Notes: generated by a model not told the origin, from the sequence alone. A stretch of 64,000 nucleotides of DNA from Janthinobacterium sp. GW456P (GCF_002127655.1 NZ_NEHB01000002.1:293251-357250), one strand, 5' to 3'; shown: positions 43,033 to 53,189, counted from the first letter of the stretch. Numbers and translations: made by a program.

Positions 43033-45786
43033 TCAGCTCTCCTGTTTCTTCAGCAGCGCCACCGTCACGCCGAGGATCACAGGTATGGCGACGAGCAATG
43101 GCCAGAACGAGGCGTGCAGGTCGCCGAAGCCCAGCGCCTTGTTGAACACGCCCCGGCTGATATTGAGCATGTGCGTGGCCGGGTACATCAGGCCGATCGC
43201 CTTGCCCACGCCTTCCATCGACGAGACGGGGTTGAGCAGGCCGGAAAACTGGATCGCCGGGATCATGGTGCCGATCATGGTCACGAACAGGGCCGCGATC
43301 TGGCTGCGCGTAAAGGTCGAGGCGAACAGACCGATGCCCGTGGCGCAGATATTGAAGAGGAAGGTGGCGCCGATCAGGGTCGGCAGGCTGCCCTTGATCG
43401 GCACGCCGAAGGCGGTGACCGCCAGCAGGGCCATGAGGATGAAGTTGAACATGGCCAGCACGACGTACGGCACCTGCTTGCCGAGCAAGAATTCCAGGCG
43501 CGTGACGGGCGTCACGTACAGGTTGATGATGGAACCGAGTTCCTTTTCGCGCACCACGGACAGCGCCGCCAGCATGGCCGGCAGCATCAGCAGCAGCAAG
43601 GGAATCACGGCCGGCACCATGGCGGGCAGGCTTTTCACATCCGGGTTGTAGCGGTAGCGCGTCTGGATGGCGACGGGATTGCGCATCGTGATACCGTAGC
43701 GGTGCAAGGCCTGGTCGGCCAGCCACAGCTGATGCATGCCCTGCACGTAGCCCTGCACGGTTTCGGCGCGCATCGGCATGGCGCCGTCGATCCACGCGCC
43801 CACCTGCGCCGGCGCGCCGCGCTGCACGTCGCGCGCGAAGCCCGGTGGAATCTCGATGGCCAGCGACAGTTCGCCGCTGCGCATGCGCTTGTCGATATCG
43901 GCATAATCGCGCAGTGGCGGGCGCTCGACGAAGTAGCGCGAGCCGGCCAGGTTGTTCGTGTAATTCTGGCTCAGGGTGGTCTGGTCGTGGTCGAGCACCG
44001 CGTAGCTCAAGTCTTCGACGTCCAGGCTGATGCCGAAGCCGATGACGAACAGCAGCAGCACGGAGCCGCCCAGCGCCAGGGTCAGGCGCACGGGGTCGCG
44101 GCGCAACTCCAGCGTCTCGCGCCACATATAGCTGAGCATGCGGCTCAGGCTGAAACGGCTGCGCCGGTGTTGCTGTTGCGGTGCGGCCGCTTCCGCCTTC
44201 CGCACGGGCGCTTCCGCGTCGCTATCCTGCGCCGCCGCCGTGCCGCCGCCCGCCTCTTCCAGGTAGGCGATGAACGCCGCTTCCAGCGATGGCGCGCCCT
44301 TCTTGCGCACCAGCTCAGCCGGCGCATCGCTGACCAGCACTTTACCGGCATGCATCAGCGAGATGCGGTCGCAGCGCTCGGCCTCGTTCATGAAGTGGGT
44401 CGAGATGAAGATGGTGACGCGGTCGCGCCGCGCCAGTTCGATCATCAGGCGCCAGAAATTGTCGCGCGCGATCGGGTCGACGCCGGACGTCGGTTCGTCG
44501 AGGATCAGCATTTCCGGCTTGTGCACCATGGCCACGGCCAGCGACAGGCGCTGGCGTATGCCCAGCGGCAGGCTGTCGGGCAAGTCGTCCATCACGGCGC
44601 GCAAGTCGAAGCGCTGCGCCATTTCGTCGATCCTGGCCGGGATCTCGTTTTCCGGCACGTGGAACAGGCGCGCGTGCAGCACCAGGTTCTGGCGCACCGT
44701 CAATTCGCTGTACAGGGAAAACGCCTGCGACATGTAGCCGACCCTGCGGCGCGTGTCGATATCGCTGGAATCGACCTCCTTGCCGAACAGCCAGGCCTTG
44801 CCTTCGGTGGCCGGCAGCAGGCCCGTGAGCATCTTCATGGTGGTCGACTTGCCGCAGCCGTTCGAGCCCAGGAAGCCGAAGATTTCGCCGCGGCCGATGC
44901 GGAAATTCACATGGTCGACGGCCGTGAAATCGCCGAAGCGCATGGTCAGGTCTTTGGCCTCGATGGCGACGTCCTGCGCGCTGGCGGCGTCCAGCGGGCT
45001 GATCACGACGGGCTGGTGGCCCGCGCGCTTGGCTTCGGGCAGCAGCTTGATGAAGGCCGCTTCCAGGTTGCCGCTTTCTGTGCGCGCCAGCAGTTCGGCC
45101 GGCGTGCCCGTGTCGAGTACCTTGCCGTCATCCATGGCGACGAGCCAGTCGAAACGCTGCGCCTCGTCCATGTAGGCGGTGGCCACCATCACGCTCATTT
45201 GCGGACGCTGCTGGCGGATGCCGGCGATCAGGTCCCAGAACTGGGCGCGCGCCAGCGGATCGACGCCGGTGGTCGGCTCATCGAGAATGAGCAGGTCGGG
45301 ATCGTGGATCAGGGCGCAGCACAGGCCCAGCTTCTGCTTCATGCCGCCCGACAGCTTGCCCGCCGGGCGCGCCAGAAACGGCTGCAAGCCCGTGCTGCGG
45401 GTCAGCTGGTCGATGCGGCGGCGGCGCTCGGCCGCGTCATGGCCGAACAGGCGCGCGAAAAACTGCAGGTTTTCCTCGACCGACAGGGTCGGATACAGAT
45501 TCTTGCCCAGTCCTTGCGGCATGTAGGCGATGCGCGGGCAGACATCGTCGCGGTGGCGCGCGTCCTGCATGTCGCCGCCCAGCGCCATCACGCTGCCCTG
45601 CTGCACGGCGCGCGCGCCGGCCACCAGCGACAGCAAGCTCGATTTGCCCACGCCATCGGGGCCGATCAGCCCCACCATGCGGCCGGCCGGCACGTCGAGG
45701 TCGACGCCGTCGAGCGCCACCGTCTTGCCGTAATGCTGGCTGACGCCCTTGATGCTGACGACAAAGGAAGTCACGTCCAGGCTCAC
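43033..45786 (-). CDS. rbbA: RbbA-type fusion: two ABC ATPase domains plus ABC-2 permease
   Basis: 917 residues, as in E. coli RbbA/YhiH (911). First ATPase: Walker [10 protein letters not shown], signature [11 protein letters not shown], Walker [14 protein letters not shown]. Second ATPase (about 270-500): GSNGCGKST and [12 protein letters not shown]. The C-terminal 370 residues are an ABC-2 permease with a large periplasmic loop and [26 protein letters not shown]. coli RbbA was described as ribosome-associated, but the gene context here is of drug or metabolite export. Overlaps the HlyD-like gene by 4 bases. Confidence 0.93.
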   Translation of the reverse strand: MSLDVTSFVVSIKGVSQHYGKTVALDGVDLDVPAGRMVGLIGPDGVGKSSLLSLVAGARAVQQGSVMALGGDMQDARHRDDVCPRIAYMPQGLGKNLYPTLSVEENLQFFARLFGHDAAERRRRIDQLTRSTGLQPFLARPAGKLSGGMKQKLGLCCALIHDPDLLILDEPTTGVDPLARAQFWDLIAGIRQQRPQMSVMVATAYMDEAQRFDWLVAMDDGKVLDTGTPAELLARTESGNLEAAFIKLLPEAKRAGHQPVVISPLDAASAQDVAIEAKDLTMRFGDFTAVDHVNFRIGRGEIFGFLGSNGCGKSTTMKMLTGLLPATEGKAWLFGKEVDSSDIDTRRRVGYMSQAFSLYSELTVRQNLVLHARLFHVPENEIPARIDEMAQRFDLRAVMDDLPDSLPLGIRQRLSLAVAMVHKPEMLILDEPTSGVDPIARDNFWRLMIELARRDRVTIFISTHFMNEAERCDRISLMHAGKVLVSDAPAELVRKKGAPSLEAAFIAYLEEAGGGTAAAQDSDAEAPVRKAEAAAPQQQHRRSRFSLSRMLSYMWRETLELRRDPVRLTLALGGSVLLLFVIGFGISLDVEDLSYAVLDHDQTTLSQNYTNNLAGSRYFVERPPLRDYADIDKRMRSGELSLAIEIPPGFARDVQRGAPAQVGAWIDGAMPMRAETVQGYVQGMHQLWLADQALHRYGITMRNPVAIQTRYRYNPDVKSLPAMVPAVIPLLLLMLPAMLAALSVVREKELGSIINLYVTPVTRLEFLLGKQVPYVVLAMFNFILMALLAVTAFGVPIKGSLPTLIGATFLFNICATGIGLFASTFTRSQIAALFVTMIGTMIPAIQFSGLLNPVSSMEGVGKAIGLMYPATHMLNISRGVFNKALGFGDLHASFWPLLVAIPVILGVTVALLKKQES

Positions 45787-46856
45787 TGCGGAACCTTCGC
45801 CGTCAGTTCAGCGGGCCATGGCTGCTTCGCATCAAGGCGCACCCAGGCCACGCCGGGCAAACCCACCTTGACCAGGGCCAGGTGCTTTTGCAACAGCTCG
45901 CGGCTGATCTGCGCCTTCACGCGGAACATCAGTTTTTGGCGCTCGCTGGCCGTTTCCACCGTCTTCGGCGTGAACTGCGCGCTGGCGGCGACGAAGGAAA
46001 TCGTCGCCGGAATCACGTAATTGGGCGCCGCGTCGAGGATGAGGCGCACTTCGCCGCCCATCGCCACCTTGCCCGCCGCCGTCTCGGGCAGGAAGAAGGT
46101 CATGTAGACGTCCGACAGGTCGACCAGGTTGAGCACCTTGCCGCCGCCGGCCAGCACTTCGCCCTGCTGCGCCACCAGGTATTGCACGCGGCCGTCGCGC
46201 GGTGCCGTCAGCTGGCCATCGGCCAGGTCGGAATCGATGCGCGCGGTGGTCGCCTCGGCGGCGGCGACGGCGGAACGCGAGCCGACCACCTGCGCTTTTG
46301 CCGCATCGATGGCCGCCTGCGCCGCCGTCACCTGCGCCTTGGCCGCATTCAGGGCGGCGGCGACGCTGCGCACGCGGGCGCGGTCGTCGTCGAGTTCCTG
46401 CACCGAGGAAGCGCCTTCCTTCGACAGGGTTTCGGAACGGGCCAGGCGGCGCTTGGCCGCATCGAGTTCGCTTTCACGCTGCGCCACCATGGCCAGCGCG
46501 GCCGCCTTGTCGCTTTCGCGCACGGCCACCTGCGCCTGCGCGCCGACCACGGCGTCAAGCGCCTGCTGCTGGCGCGCCCGCGCCTCGTCGCGCTGGGCCG
46601 TCAGCGAGTCGACCTGCATGGTGGCCAGCGGCTGGCCCGCCTTGACGAAGTCGCCCTCGCGCACGAGGATCTCCTTGACCCGGCCTGCCAGCTTGGTGGC
46701 GACATCGACTTCCGTCGCTTCGATGCGCCCATTGCCGCTGACAAAACCTTCGCCAGGGCCCGTGGGGCGCATTTTTTGCCAGGCCACGTAGCCCAGCACG
46801 AGAACGGCCACGACGAGCGCCGCGGGAATGAGTTTTTTCTTCAGTTGTGGAGTCAT
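45783..46856 (-). CDS. HlyD-family periplasmic adaptor (YhiI-like)
   Basis: 357 residues. One N-terminal membrane anchor (about 9-26), a biotinyl-lipoyl half motif ([22 protein letters not shown]), a long Ala-rich helical hairpin (about 75-210), the second lipoyl half ([30 protein letters not shown]) and a beta-barrel. Bridges the RbbA/permease pair and the outer-membrane factor. 18 bases downstream of the latter gene. Confidence 0.94.
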   Translation of the reverse strand: MTPQLKKKLIPAALVVAVLVLGYVAWQKMRPTGPGEGFVSGNGRIEATEVDVATKLAGRVKEILVREGDFVKAGQPLATMQVDSLTAQRDEARARQQQALDAVVGAQAQVAVRESDKAAALAMVAQRESELDAAKRRLARSETLSKEGASSVQELDDDRARVRSVAAALNAAKAQVTAAQAAIDAAKAQVVGSRSAVAAAEATTARIDSDLADGQLTAPRDGRVQYLVAQQGEVLAGGGKVLNLVDLSDVYMTFFLPETAAGKVAMGGEVRLILDAAPNYVIPATISFVAASAQFTPKTVETASERQKLMFRVKAQISRELLQKHLALVKVGLPGVAWVRLDAKQPWPAELTAKVPQ

Positions 46857-46874
46857 GGTGTCGGGGCGATCAAA

Positions 46875-48320
46875 TTAGTGGGTGGAAGCGGCGGCGGGTG
46901 CGGGTGCGCCGCCGCCCAGGGCGGCGTACAGGCTGACCTGGCTGGACAGCAGCGCGCGGCGCGTCTGCACCAGCTGCTGCTCGACCGTCAGCAGGTCGCG
47001 CTGCGCATCGAGCACTTCCAGGTAGGGCGCGGCGCCATTGTCGTAGCGCAGCTTGGCCAGGCGCGCGCGTTCGCTCTGCGCGGCCAGGGTCGTCTTGCCG
47101 ATGTCGACCTGCAGCGCCAGCCAGCGCCGGTTCGACAGCGCGTCGGCCACTTCGCGGAAGGCGCCCTGCACGCTTTTTTCATAATTGGCCACGGCCACGT
47201 CGCGGCGTACCTCGGCCAGGTCCATATTGGCGCGGATGCGGCCCGCGTCAAAGATCGGCAGCACCAGGCGCGGCGCGAAATTCCAGGCGCCGCTGCCCGA
47301 GTCGAACAGGCCGCTCAACTCCGCGCTGGCCGTGCCATAACCCGCCGTCAGCGAAATCGTCGGGAAGAAGGCGGCGCGCGCGGCGCCGATATTGGCTTGC
47401 GCGGCGCGCAGCTGGTGCTCGGCGGCGATCAGGTCGGGACGCTGCGTGAGCAAGGCCGAAGGCAGGCCCGCATGCAGCGGCTGCAGCACGCTGGCGTCGT
47501 CGAAGCGGCGCACCTCACCAGCGACCGGCGCCAGGTCGACGGGGCCGCCCACCAGCTGGGCCAGCGCATGCGCCTGCACGGCGCGCGCCTGCTCCAGCTG
47601 GGCCGACAGCGACAGGGCCTGGCTGAGCAGGGTTTCCACTTGCGTCAGATCCAGCTTGGAAATCGCCCCCACCTCGAAGCGGCGCGTAAAGATACGCAGC
47701 GATTCGGCGCGGCTGTCGACGGTGGCGCGCGCCAGTTCCACGCGCTCGTCGAGTTCGCGCAAGCCGAGGTAGCCATTCGCCACCTGCGCCACCAGGGCCA
47801 CGCCGACGGCGCGGCGCGCCTCGTCGCTGGCCAGCAGGGTTTGCAGCGCGCTGTCCTTCAGGCTGCGCACCCGGCCCCAGAAATCGAGTTCCCAGGCGCT
47901 CACGTTCAAGCCCGCCTGGTACTGCGCGCTCGTCATGGCGCGGCCCGTCGGACTCAGGTCGGCCGGCACGCGCGCGCGGCTGCCGGAGGCGCCCAGCGCG
48001 ATGGTGGGGAACTGCTCCGCGCGCTGGATGCCATACGCGGCGCGCGCCTCTTCCACGCGCAGGGCGGCGATACGGATGTCGCGGTTGCCGGCCAGCGCCT
48101 GCGCGATCAGCGCCTGCAGGCGCGCATCGGCAAAGTAGGCTTGCCAGGCGACGTCGGGCGCCTGCGCGCCGGCCGGATCGGTTTCCGGATACTGCGCCGC
48201 CACGGGCAGCGGCGGCGGCGCATACGGCGGCGCCAGCGAGGCGCAGCCGGCCAGGGCCAGCGTGGTGGCCAGCGCGGCCATCCTGGCGCGGTTGGGCAAA
48301 GTAGAAACAGCCATGGTCAT
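46875..48320 (-). CDS. Outer-membrane efflux lipoprotein (NodT/TolC family)
   Basis: 481 residues. Lipoprotein signal with lipobox LAGC near residue 27, then the duplicated TolC-fold: YQAGLNVSAWELDFWGRVRSLK and FFPTISLTAGYG are NodT-family signatures. Forms the outer-membrane tunnel for the export system encoded after it. Starts 10 bases after fabI, so it is in the same transcript. An alternative ATG lies two codons in. Confidence 0.93.
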   Translation of the reverse strand: MTMAVSTLPNRARMAALATTLALAGCASLAPPYAPPPLPVAAQYPETDPAGAQAPDVAWQAYFADARLQALIAQALAGNRDIRIAALRVEEARAAYGIQRAEQFPTIALGASGSRARVPADLSPTGRAMTSAQYQAGLNVSAWELDFWGRVRSLKDSALQTLLASDEARRAVGVALVAQVANGYLGLRELDERVELARATVDSRAESLRIFTRRFEVGAISKLDLTQVETLLSQALSLSAQLEQARAVQAHALAQLVGGPVDLAPVAGEVRRFDDASVLQPLHAGLPSALLTQRPDLIAAEHQLRAAQANIGAARAAFFPTISLTAGYGTASAELSGLFDSGSGAWNFAPRLVLPIFDAGRIRANMDLAEVRRDVAVANYEKSVQGAFREVADALSNRRWLALQVDIGKTTLAAQSERARLAKLRYDNGAAPYLEVLDAQRDLLTVEQQLVQTRRALLSSQVSLYAALGGGAPAPAAASTH

Positions 48321-48330
48321 CGTCTTCCAG

Positions 48331-49116
48331 TCAATTCAGAATGTTGTAGCCGCCATCGACGTACAGGGTGCCGCCCGTGATGGCGCGCGCGCCGTCGCCG
48401 GCGAGGAAGGCGCACAGCGCGCCCACGTCCTCGATGGTGGCCAGGCGGCGCATGGGAGAGCGCTCGATGGCGTCGGCCATCAGGCGGTCGAAATGGGCGA
48501 TGCCGGAAGCGGCCCGCGTCTCCAGTGGCCCCGGCGAGATGGCGTTGACGCGAATGCCTTGCGGCCCCAGTTCGGCCGCCAGGTAGCGCACGGACGATTC
48601 CAGCGCCGCCTTCACGGGACCCATCAGGCCATAGTCGGCGATGACCTCCTCCGCGCCTAAATAACTCATGGTCATCAGGCTGCCGCCGTCCCGCATCAGC
48701 GGTTCGGCCAGCCTGGCCATGCGCAGGAAGGAGTGGCAGGAGACGTCCATCGCCTGGGCAAAGCCGTCGGCCGAACTGTCCGTCACGCGGCCATGCAAAT
48801 CCTGTTTCGGCGCATACGCGATGGAATGGACGAGGAAATCGAGCCGCCCCCACTGCCGTTCGATCTGCGCGAACAGCGCTTCGAGCTGGCCCGGCACGGA
48901 CACGTCGAGCGGCGCCATGATGGCCGCCTGCACCTGCAGCGCCAGCGGCTCCACGTGCGGCCTGGCCTTGTCATTGAGCCAGGTCACGGCCAGTTCGGCA
49001 CCGGCCGCGCGCAGGGCGCTGGCGCAGCCCCAGGCGATGCTTTGCGCATTGGCGATGCCCACCACCAGCCCCCGCTTGCCCTGCAGGGGCAAGTGCGGGC
49101 GCAAGTCGGCCGTCAT
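48331..49116 (-). CDS. fabI: Enoyl-ACP reductase (NADH), FabI type
   Basis: 261 residues, the standard size. Rossmann fold with GIANAQSIAWGCA at the cofactor site, VHSIAYAP, the catalytic region Y-L-G-A-E then Y-x6-K in DYGLMGPVKAALE, and SPGPLETRAASGI at the substrate loop. Reduces enoyl-ACP in fatty-acid synthesis. The place at the head of an efflux and acetate operon suggests a second, condition-specific FabI rather than the housekeeping copy. The ATG at 49116 overlaps the stop of a 61-codon frame upstream. Confidence 0.92.
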   Translation of the reverse strand: MTADLRPHLPLQGKRGLVVGIANAQSIAWGCASALRAAGAELAVTWLNDKARPHVEPLALQVQAAIMAPLDVSVPGQLEALFAQIERQWGRLDFLVHSIAYAPKQDLHGRVTDSSADGFAQAMDVSCHSFLRMARLAEPLMRDGGSLMTMSYLGAEEVIADYGLMGPVKAALESSVRYLAAELGPQGIRVNAISPGPLETRAASGIAHFDRLMADAIERSPMRRLATIEDVGALCAFLAGDGARAITGGTLYVDGGYNILN

Positions 49117-49298
49117 GCCGGGACCGGACGCAGAGCGGGCCACGGCGTGGCCGCATGCACGCAGCGCACCGCGCCGGCATGCATGGCGGCGGCGCTCATG
49201 GCCAGGGTCACGCCGCCGGCGCGCGCATACGGCAAGGCAATCGGTGTATGGGGGTGTAAGGTATTGCACGCGTCAGGCGCGAGGGTCTGCATCTTCAT
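49113..49298 (-). CDS. Possible 61-residue leader protein of the fabI operon
   Basis: Open frame of 61 codons (starts MKMQTLAPDACN) in the leader of the predicted FNR-driven transcript. GGAAG lies 8 bases before the ATG, and the stop overlaps the fabI start in an ATGA. Third codon positions are GC-rich, as in real genes here. No family recognised; the middle is Ala/Gly-rich with a weakly hydrophobic stretch (about 28-45). Could be a true small gene or a coupling leader. Confidence 0.4.
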   Translation of the reverse strand: MKMQTLAPDACNTLHPHTPIALPYARAGGVTLAMSAAAMHAGAVRCVHAATPWPALRPVPA

Positions 49299-49442
49299 GA
49301 ATCTGGCTTCCGTCACTGAAATTCGAGGCCGGCACCAGTGCATTCTCGGGGAACTGGTACAGGGCGAAAATTACTCTACAGCATTTAGATACGTGATTCG
49401 CGATGAGTCCGGTCCGCATGCTTATCGTTTTGAGCTAGGTCA

Positions 49443-49485
49443 ACTATAAGTGCGATTGCGGCAATGCAGCATTGATGTAAGTCAA
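49443..49485 (-). promoter_or_regulatory. Class II FNR/ANR-type promoter of the fabI-ackA gene set
   Basis: TTGAT-GTAA-GTCAA (49472-49485) matches the FNR box TTGAT-N4-ATCAA at 9 of 10 positions. On the minus strand a TATAGT -10 element lies at 49443-49448, which puts the start near 49436 and the box centre at about -42, the classic class II position. Apart from this site, the stretch 49299-49728 holds no gene I can support and is richer in A and T than its surroundings. Confidence 0.72.
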
Positions 49486-49728
49486 ATTTTACCGCAATAT
49501 TATCTAAATGAAATATTTTTCAGGCAAGCGTGCGCCGATGCTAATTTGGCAATATTTTAGGGCTGGCGCGAAGAAAAAGGGCGCATGCCGGCAACCATGG
49601 CAATGACCTGGAAAACCAGCGGCGCCGCGCAGTGACGGAAGGCAAACGGCAGGGAGAGGCAGGAAGGGGGCCATGCTATTGCGTTGCAACATGGCCCACC
49701 ATGCATTACAGGACAGGCATGAACGGCA

Positions 49729-51171
49729 TTATTTTCCCGCGGCCGGGGCGGGACGCGAGTACAGATCGATGATGGTGCTGATGCCATCCTGGCATACGGA
49801 GCAGAAAGTCTCGCTGCGGTCGAACATGATGCATTGCATCTCTGGCCGGTAGTAGCCGGACGATTCGTAGTTCGCGCCTTCGAAGGCACCCACCGCATGG
49901 CGCTGCGGCGCCTTCGAGAACAGCTGCTGCGTGTATGCCAGGTCGGCCTTGAACAAGGCGCTCATTTCGCTTTCCGGGCGGTTGGCAGCGCGCAGGGCGG
50001 CGCGCTGCTTCTGGTACTCGCGCGCATGGCTGTCATAGGCTTCCTTCGGCCATGGCGTCGGCAGCGGCGTGCCGGCCTTGACGTGGCTCTTCCATTTCAG
50101 CTTGGCAGGATCGCGCAGCGCCGTGGCGTTCGGCTCCCACGGCTCCTGCCGTTCGCCATTCGACTGGTAGGCCACGGGCGAAGTGTAGTACTCGTCGGCC
50201 AGGCCGGCGAAATGGTGGCCGAATTCATGCACGAACAGGTAATTGGCCCAGTCGTTGTTCGCTGCCGCCGTGCTGAACTGGCCGAAGATGCCGCCGCCGC
50301 CGTAGGTATCGTTATTGACGAGGATTTCGATGAATTCGTACGGCGCGTATTGCGCCAGGTCGCGCAGCGCGCGGTTGTCCGTCGTCAGCACATAACGCTC
50401 GCTGCCGAAGATGTCGTAGCGCGTGCCCAGCGGCGAGGCGTGGTGCACGCCCGTCGATGGGCGCGACACGCCCGATTCCTGCGTCGGCGCGGCCATGGCC
50501 CACACATTGAAGTCTTTGGCCCGCTCGCGAAATGGCGAGACGGTAAACAGGTGCTCGGCCAATTTGCGCGCCGTCGCTTCGAACTTGCCCATTTCGGCGG
50601 CCGTGTAGCCATCGCCCATGATCAGCAGGTCGACCTTCTCGGACGAGGGGCCTTCGACACGGATCGGGATCGGCTTGACGGGCGCCGGCGGCTGCTTGCG
50701 GATCACGTCCTGCGCGGCCGGATCGACGTCGGTGCTCCACACGATGGAAAACAGGCCGCGCTCGTCGCGCTTGAGGATGCGCACGCGCACGGGGTGCTCG
50801 GGCTGCGGGAAGCGCACGGACTCCTGGAAGGCGCGCGTGGTGGTTTTCGCTTCGTCGGTGCTGGCCCACTCGCCGAAGATGGTGGAAAAGCCGCGCGAGT
50901 ACAGCACCTTGCCCGACTTGATGTCGACCACTTCCAGCATATTGTTGCCGCGGTTGCTGTCGTCGATGGGGCGCGCCAGGTTACCCGGCCATGGCAGGGG
51001 CTCGACCAGCACGCGCTCGACCGCATAATGCTCGCCCAGCGCATTGCCGCTGTGCTGGTAATCGAGGCGCATGGTGGCCGGCAGCGGGGCATTATCGGCC
51101 TGCGCGGCGGGGACGATGCCGGCGGCCAGCGCCAGCGCGCACAGAAGGGATCGGATCGGGGTCTGCTGCAT
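49729..51171 (-). CDS. Exported M64-family zinc peptidase
   Basis: 480 residues. Signal peptide 1-25 (ends AAQA) from the ATG at 51171, with AGGA 6 bases before it. An N-terminal beta domain of the M64 type (about 30-165) is followed by the catalytic domain with LLIMGDGYTAAEMGKF and the zinc site HEFGHHFAGLADEYY, the M64 form of HExxHxxGxxD. CIMFDRSETFCSVC near the end supplies a Met-turn and a likely disulfide. The family includes the IgA peptidase of Clostridium ramosum; the substrate here is unknown. Monocistronic. Confidence 0.92.
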   Translation of the reverse strand: MQQTPIRSLLCALALAAGIVPAAQADNAPLPATMRLDYQHSGNALGEHYAVERVLVEPLPWPGNLARPIDDSNRGNNMLEVVDIKSGKVLYSRGFSTIFGEWASTDEAKTTTRAFQESVRFPQPEHPVRVRILKRDERGLFSIVWSTDVDPAAQDVIRKQPPAPVKPIPIRVEGPSSEKVDLLIMGDGYTAAEMGKFEATARKLAEHLFTVSPFRERAKDFNVWAMAAPTQESGVSRPSTGVHHASPLGTRYDIFGSERYVLTTDNRALRDLAQYAPYEFIEILVNNDTYGGGGIFGQFSTAAANNDWANYLFVHEFGHHFAGLADEYYTSPVAYQSNGERQEPWEPNATALRDPAKLKWKSHVKAGTPLPTPWPKEAYDSHAREYQKQRAALRAANRPESEMSALFKADLAYTQQLFSKAPQRHAVGAFEGANYESSGYYRPEMQCIMFDRSETFCSVCQDGISTIIDLYSRPAPAAGK

Positions 51172-51316
51172 CTCATTCCTAACACGGTAGAAAAACGGGT
51201 AAAAGAAGCGGTTTTCCGAACAAACAGCGGCGCCAGCGGCGGGCATGGAAAAATCCGGTGCGGCACATTGTAGCGACAGGAATAGTCACTGCAAAGCATC
51301 CATTTCCCCCACCAGC

Positions 51317-51358
51317 TTGACCGCGCCACGCAATCCCTTTATATTAGACTGACTAGTC
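51317..51358 (+). promoter_or_regulatory. TetR-gene promoter with overlapping operator
   Basis: TTGACC (51317-51322), a 17-base spacer and TATATT (51340-51345) make a good sigma70 promoter. The palindrome GACTAGTC (51351-51358), with partly symmetric flanks, sits on the expected start point, a typical place for TetR-family self-repression. Confidence 0.6.
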
Positions 51359-51385
51359 GATTAAATAAAAGGACAGCCAACCACC

Positions 51386-51988
51386 ATGCGCACCATCGAT
51401 CCCGGCAAACACGCGGCGCGACGCGACGCCATTCTCGCGGCCGCGCGCCACTGCTTCGCGCGCAAAGGCTTTCACCAGACCAGCACCGCTGCCATCTGCG
51501 CGCAGGCGGGCATGAGTCCTGGCAACCTGTTTCACTATTTCCCCACCAAGCAAGCCATCATCGCCGCCATCGTCGACCAGGAAGGCAGCGAGACGGCCGC
51601 CTATTTCGCCGGCGTGCAAGGCAGCGCCGATGCGTACGGCGCCCTGCTCGAGTTCATGGACCTGGTGCTGGCATTGGCGGCCGACGGGGACTTTGCGGGA
51701 CTGGCGCTGGATATTGCCGCCGAGGCGATGCGCGACACGGACATAGCGGCCAGGGTGGCGCGCAACGACGCCAGCCTGCGCGGCGGCCTGCAAACCTTGC
51801 TGGCAGAGGCGGCCGCACAGGGCCAGATCGACGCCGCGCTGGACCCCGCGCAAACGGCCGGCTGGATCGCCGCGCTGATCGACGGCATCTTCAACCGGGT
51901 CGCCGTCGATCCCGGTTACGCGCCGCTGGCGCAGCGCGCCAGCCTGCACCTGCTGCTGGCGCGCTTCCTGCGCCCTGCCCTGGCATGA
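51386..51988 (+). CDS. TetR-family repressor
   Basis: 200 residues. N-terminal helix-turn-helix of TetR type (ILAAARHCFARKGFHQTSTAAICAQAGMSPGNLFHYFPTKQAI) within residues 15-60, then a helical ligand domain with DGDFAGLALDIAAEAMRD. AAGGA lies about 10 bases before the ATG. It overlaps the DUF418 membrane protein gene by 4 bases, so that gene is the probable target together with its own promoter. Confidence 0.92.
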   Translation: MRTIDPGKHAARRDAILAAARHCFARKGFHQTSTAAICAQAGMSPGNLFHYFPTKQAIIAAIVDQEGSETAAYFAGVQGSADAYGALLEFMDLVLALAADGDFAGLALDIAAEAMRDTDIAARVARNDASLRGGLQTLLAEAAAQGQIDAALDPAQTAGWIAALIDGIFNRVAVDPGYAPLAQRASLHLLLARFLRPALA

Positions 51989-53181
51989 GCGCCGCCGTGC
52001 AAACCCGACCCACGCGCATCGCCGATGTCGACGCCCTGCGCGGCTGCGCCCTGTTCGGCATTTTGGTGGTCAATATCGGCGCCTTCGCCACGCCGTGGTT
52101 CGGCCTGGGCCTGACCGATCCCGCCTTTCACGGCGGCGTCGACCGCGCCACGCATTTCCTCGTCGCGCTGCTGTTCGAGACCAAGTTCTACCTGCTGTTT
52201 TCCTTCCTGTTCGGCTACAGCTTCACCTTGCAGATGCAGGCGGCCGCGCGCGCCGAGGCGCCGTTCGTGCCACGCATGCTGCGCCGGCAGGCGGGCCTGT
52301 GGCTGATCGGCGCCCTGCATGCCGTGCTGCTGTTTCATGGCGACATACTGACCACCTACGCCGTGCTGGGCATCGTGCTGCTGGCGCTGCACCGCTGCGG
52401 CGAACGCCAGGCGCTGTCCCTGGCGTTCACTCTCGTCGCCGTCTGCGCGGCCTTCTGGGCAGGCATGGCCTGGCTGCAAAGCCTGCAACCGGCGGGCGAC
52501 GCGGCGGACAACGCCGTGGCGATGGCGCAAAAGGCGGCAACGGCGCTGGCCGCCTACCGCGCCACGCCGGCCGCCGTCGTCCATCAGCACTTGCGCGAAC
52601 TGAGCGACATCTGGATCGTCCTGCTGCTGGTGCAGGCGCCGTGCGCGCTGGCCATGTTCCTGTGCGGCCTGGCCGCAGGCAAGCGCGAGATGCTGCTGCA
52701 CGCGGCCGACTATCTGCCGCTGCGCCGCCGCCTGCTGCGGGCCGGCGCGCTGGCGGGATTGCCCGGCGCCGTTTTCTATGCCTGGACCTCCGTGTATGGC
52801 GACAGCCAGGCATGGCAGGTGGCGGGATTGGCCGTGGGCCTGGCGAGCGCGCCGCTGCTGGCCGGCGCCTACCTGGCATTGGCGCTGGCCCTGTTCGAGC
52901 GGCTGCGCGATGGCACGCTGTTTGCGCTGCTGGCCGACACGGGCCGCATGGCCCTGTCGAACTACCTGCTGCAATCGAGCGTCTGCGCCTGGCTGTTCCT
53001 CGCATATGGCATGCGGCTGATGGGCGGCGTCTCGCCGCTGGGCGCCCTGGCGCTGGCCGTCATTATCTTCAGCCTGCAGCTGCCCCTGAGCCGCTGGTGG
53101 CTGCGCGGCCACGCCTATGGCCCCGTCGAGTGGCTGCTGCGGGCCCTGACGATCGCCGCGTGGCCGCGCTGGCGGCGCTAG
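51985..53181 (+). CDS. DUF418-family membrane protein (YeiB-like)
   Basis: 398 residues with about ten membrane spans. The family marks are RIADVDALRGCALFGILVVNI near the start, KFYLLFSFLFGYSFTLQ, and the C-terminal DUF418 region with GRMALSNYLLQSSVCAWLF and PLSRWWLRGHAYGPVEWLLRALT. Members are uncharacterised; the fold is related to acyltransferase-3 type proteins. Coupled to the TetR gene by an ATGA overlap, hence probably induced by the ligand of that repressor. Confidence 0.9.
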   Translation: MSAAVQTRPTRIADVDALRGCALFGILVVNIGAFATPWFGLGLTDPAFHGGVDRATHFLVALLFETKFYLLFSFLFGYSFTLQMQAAARAEAPFVPRMLRRQAGLWLIGALHAVLLFHGDILTTYAVLGIVLLALHRCGERQALSLAFTLVAVCAAFWAGMAWLQSLQPAGDAADNAVAMAQKAATALAAYRATPAAVVHQHLRELSDIWIVLLLVQAPCALAMFLCGLAAGKREMLLHAADYLPLRRRLLRAGALAGLPGAVFYAWTSVYGDSQAWQVAGLAVGLASAPLLAGAYLALALALFERLRDGTLFALLADTGRMALSNYLLQSSVCAWLFLAYGMRLMGGVSPLGALALAVIIFSLQLPLSRWWLRGHAYGPVEWLLRALTIAAWPRWRR

Positions 53182-53189
53182 CGCGCCGC

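Noticed and set aside
49504..49692. A leftward 62-codon frame downstream of the M64 peptidase gene
   Set aside because: No ribosome-binding site or family feature, and it covers an AT-rich stretch that looks like non-coding spacer.
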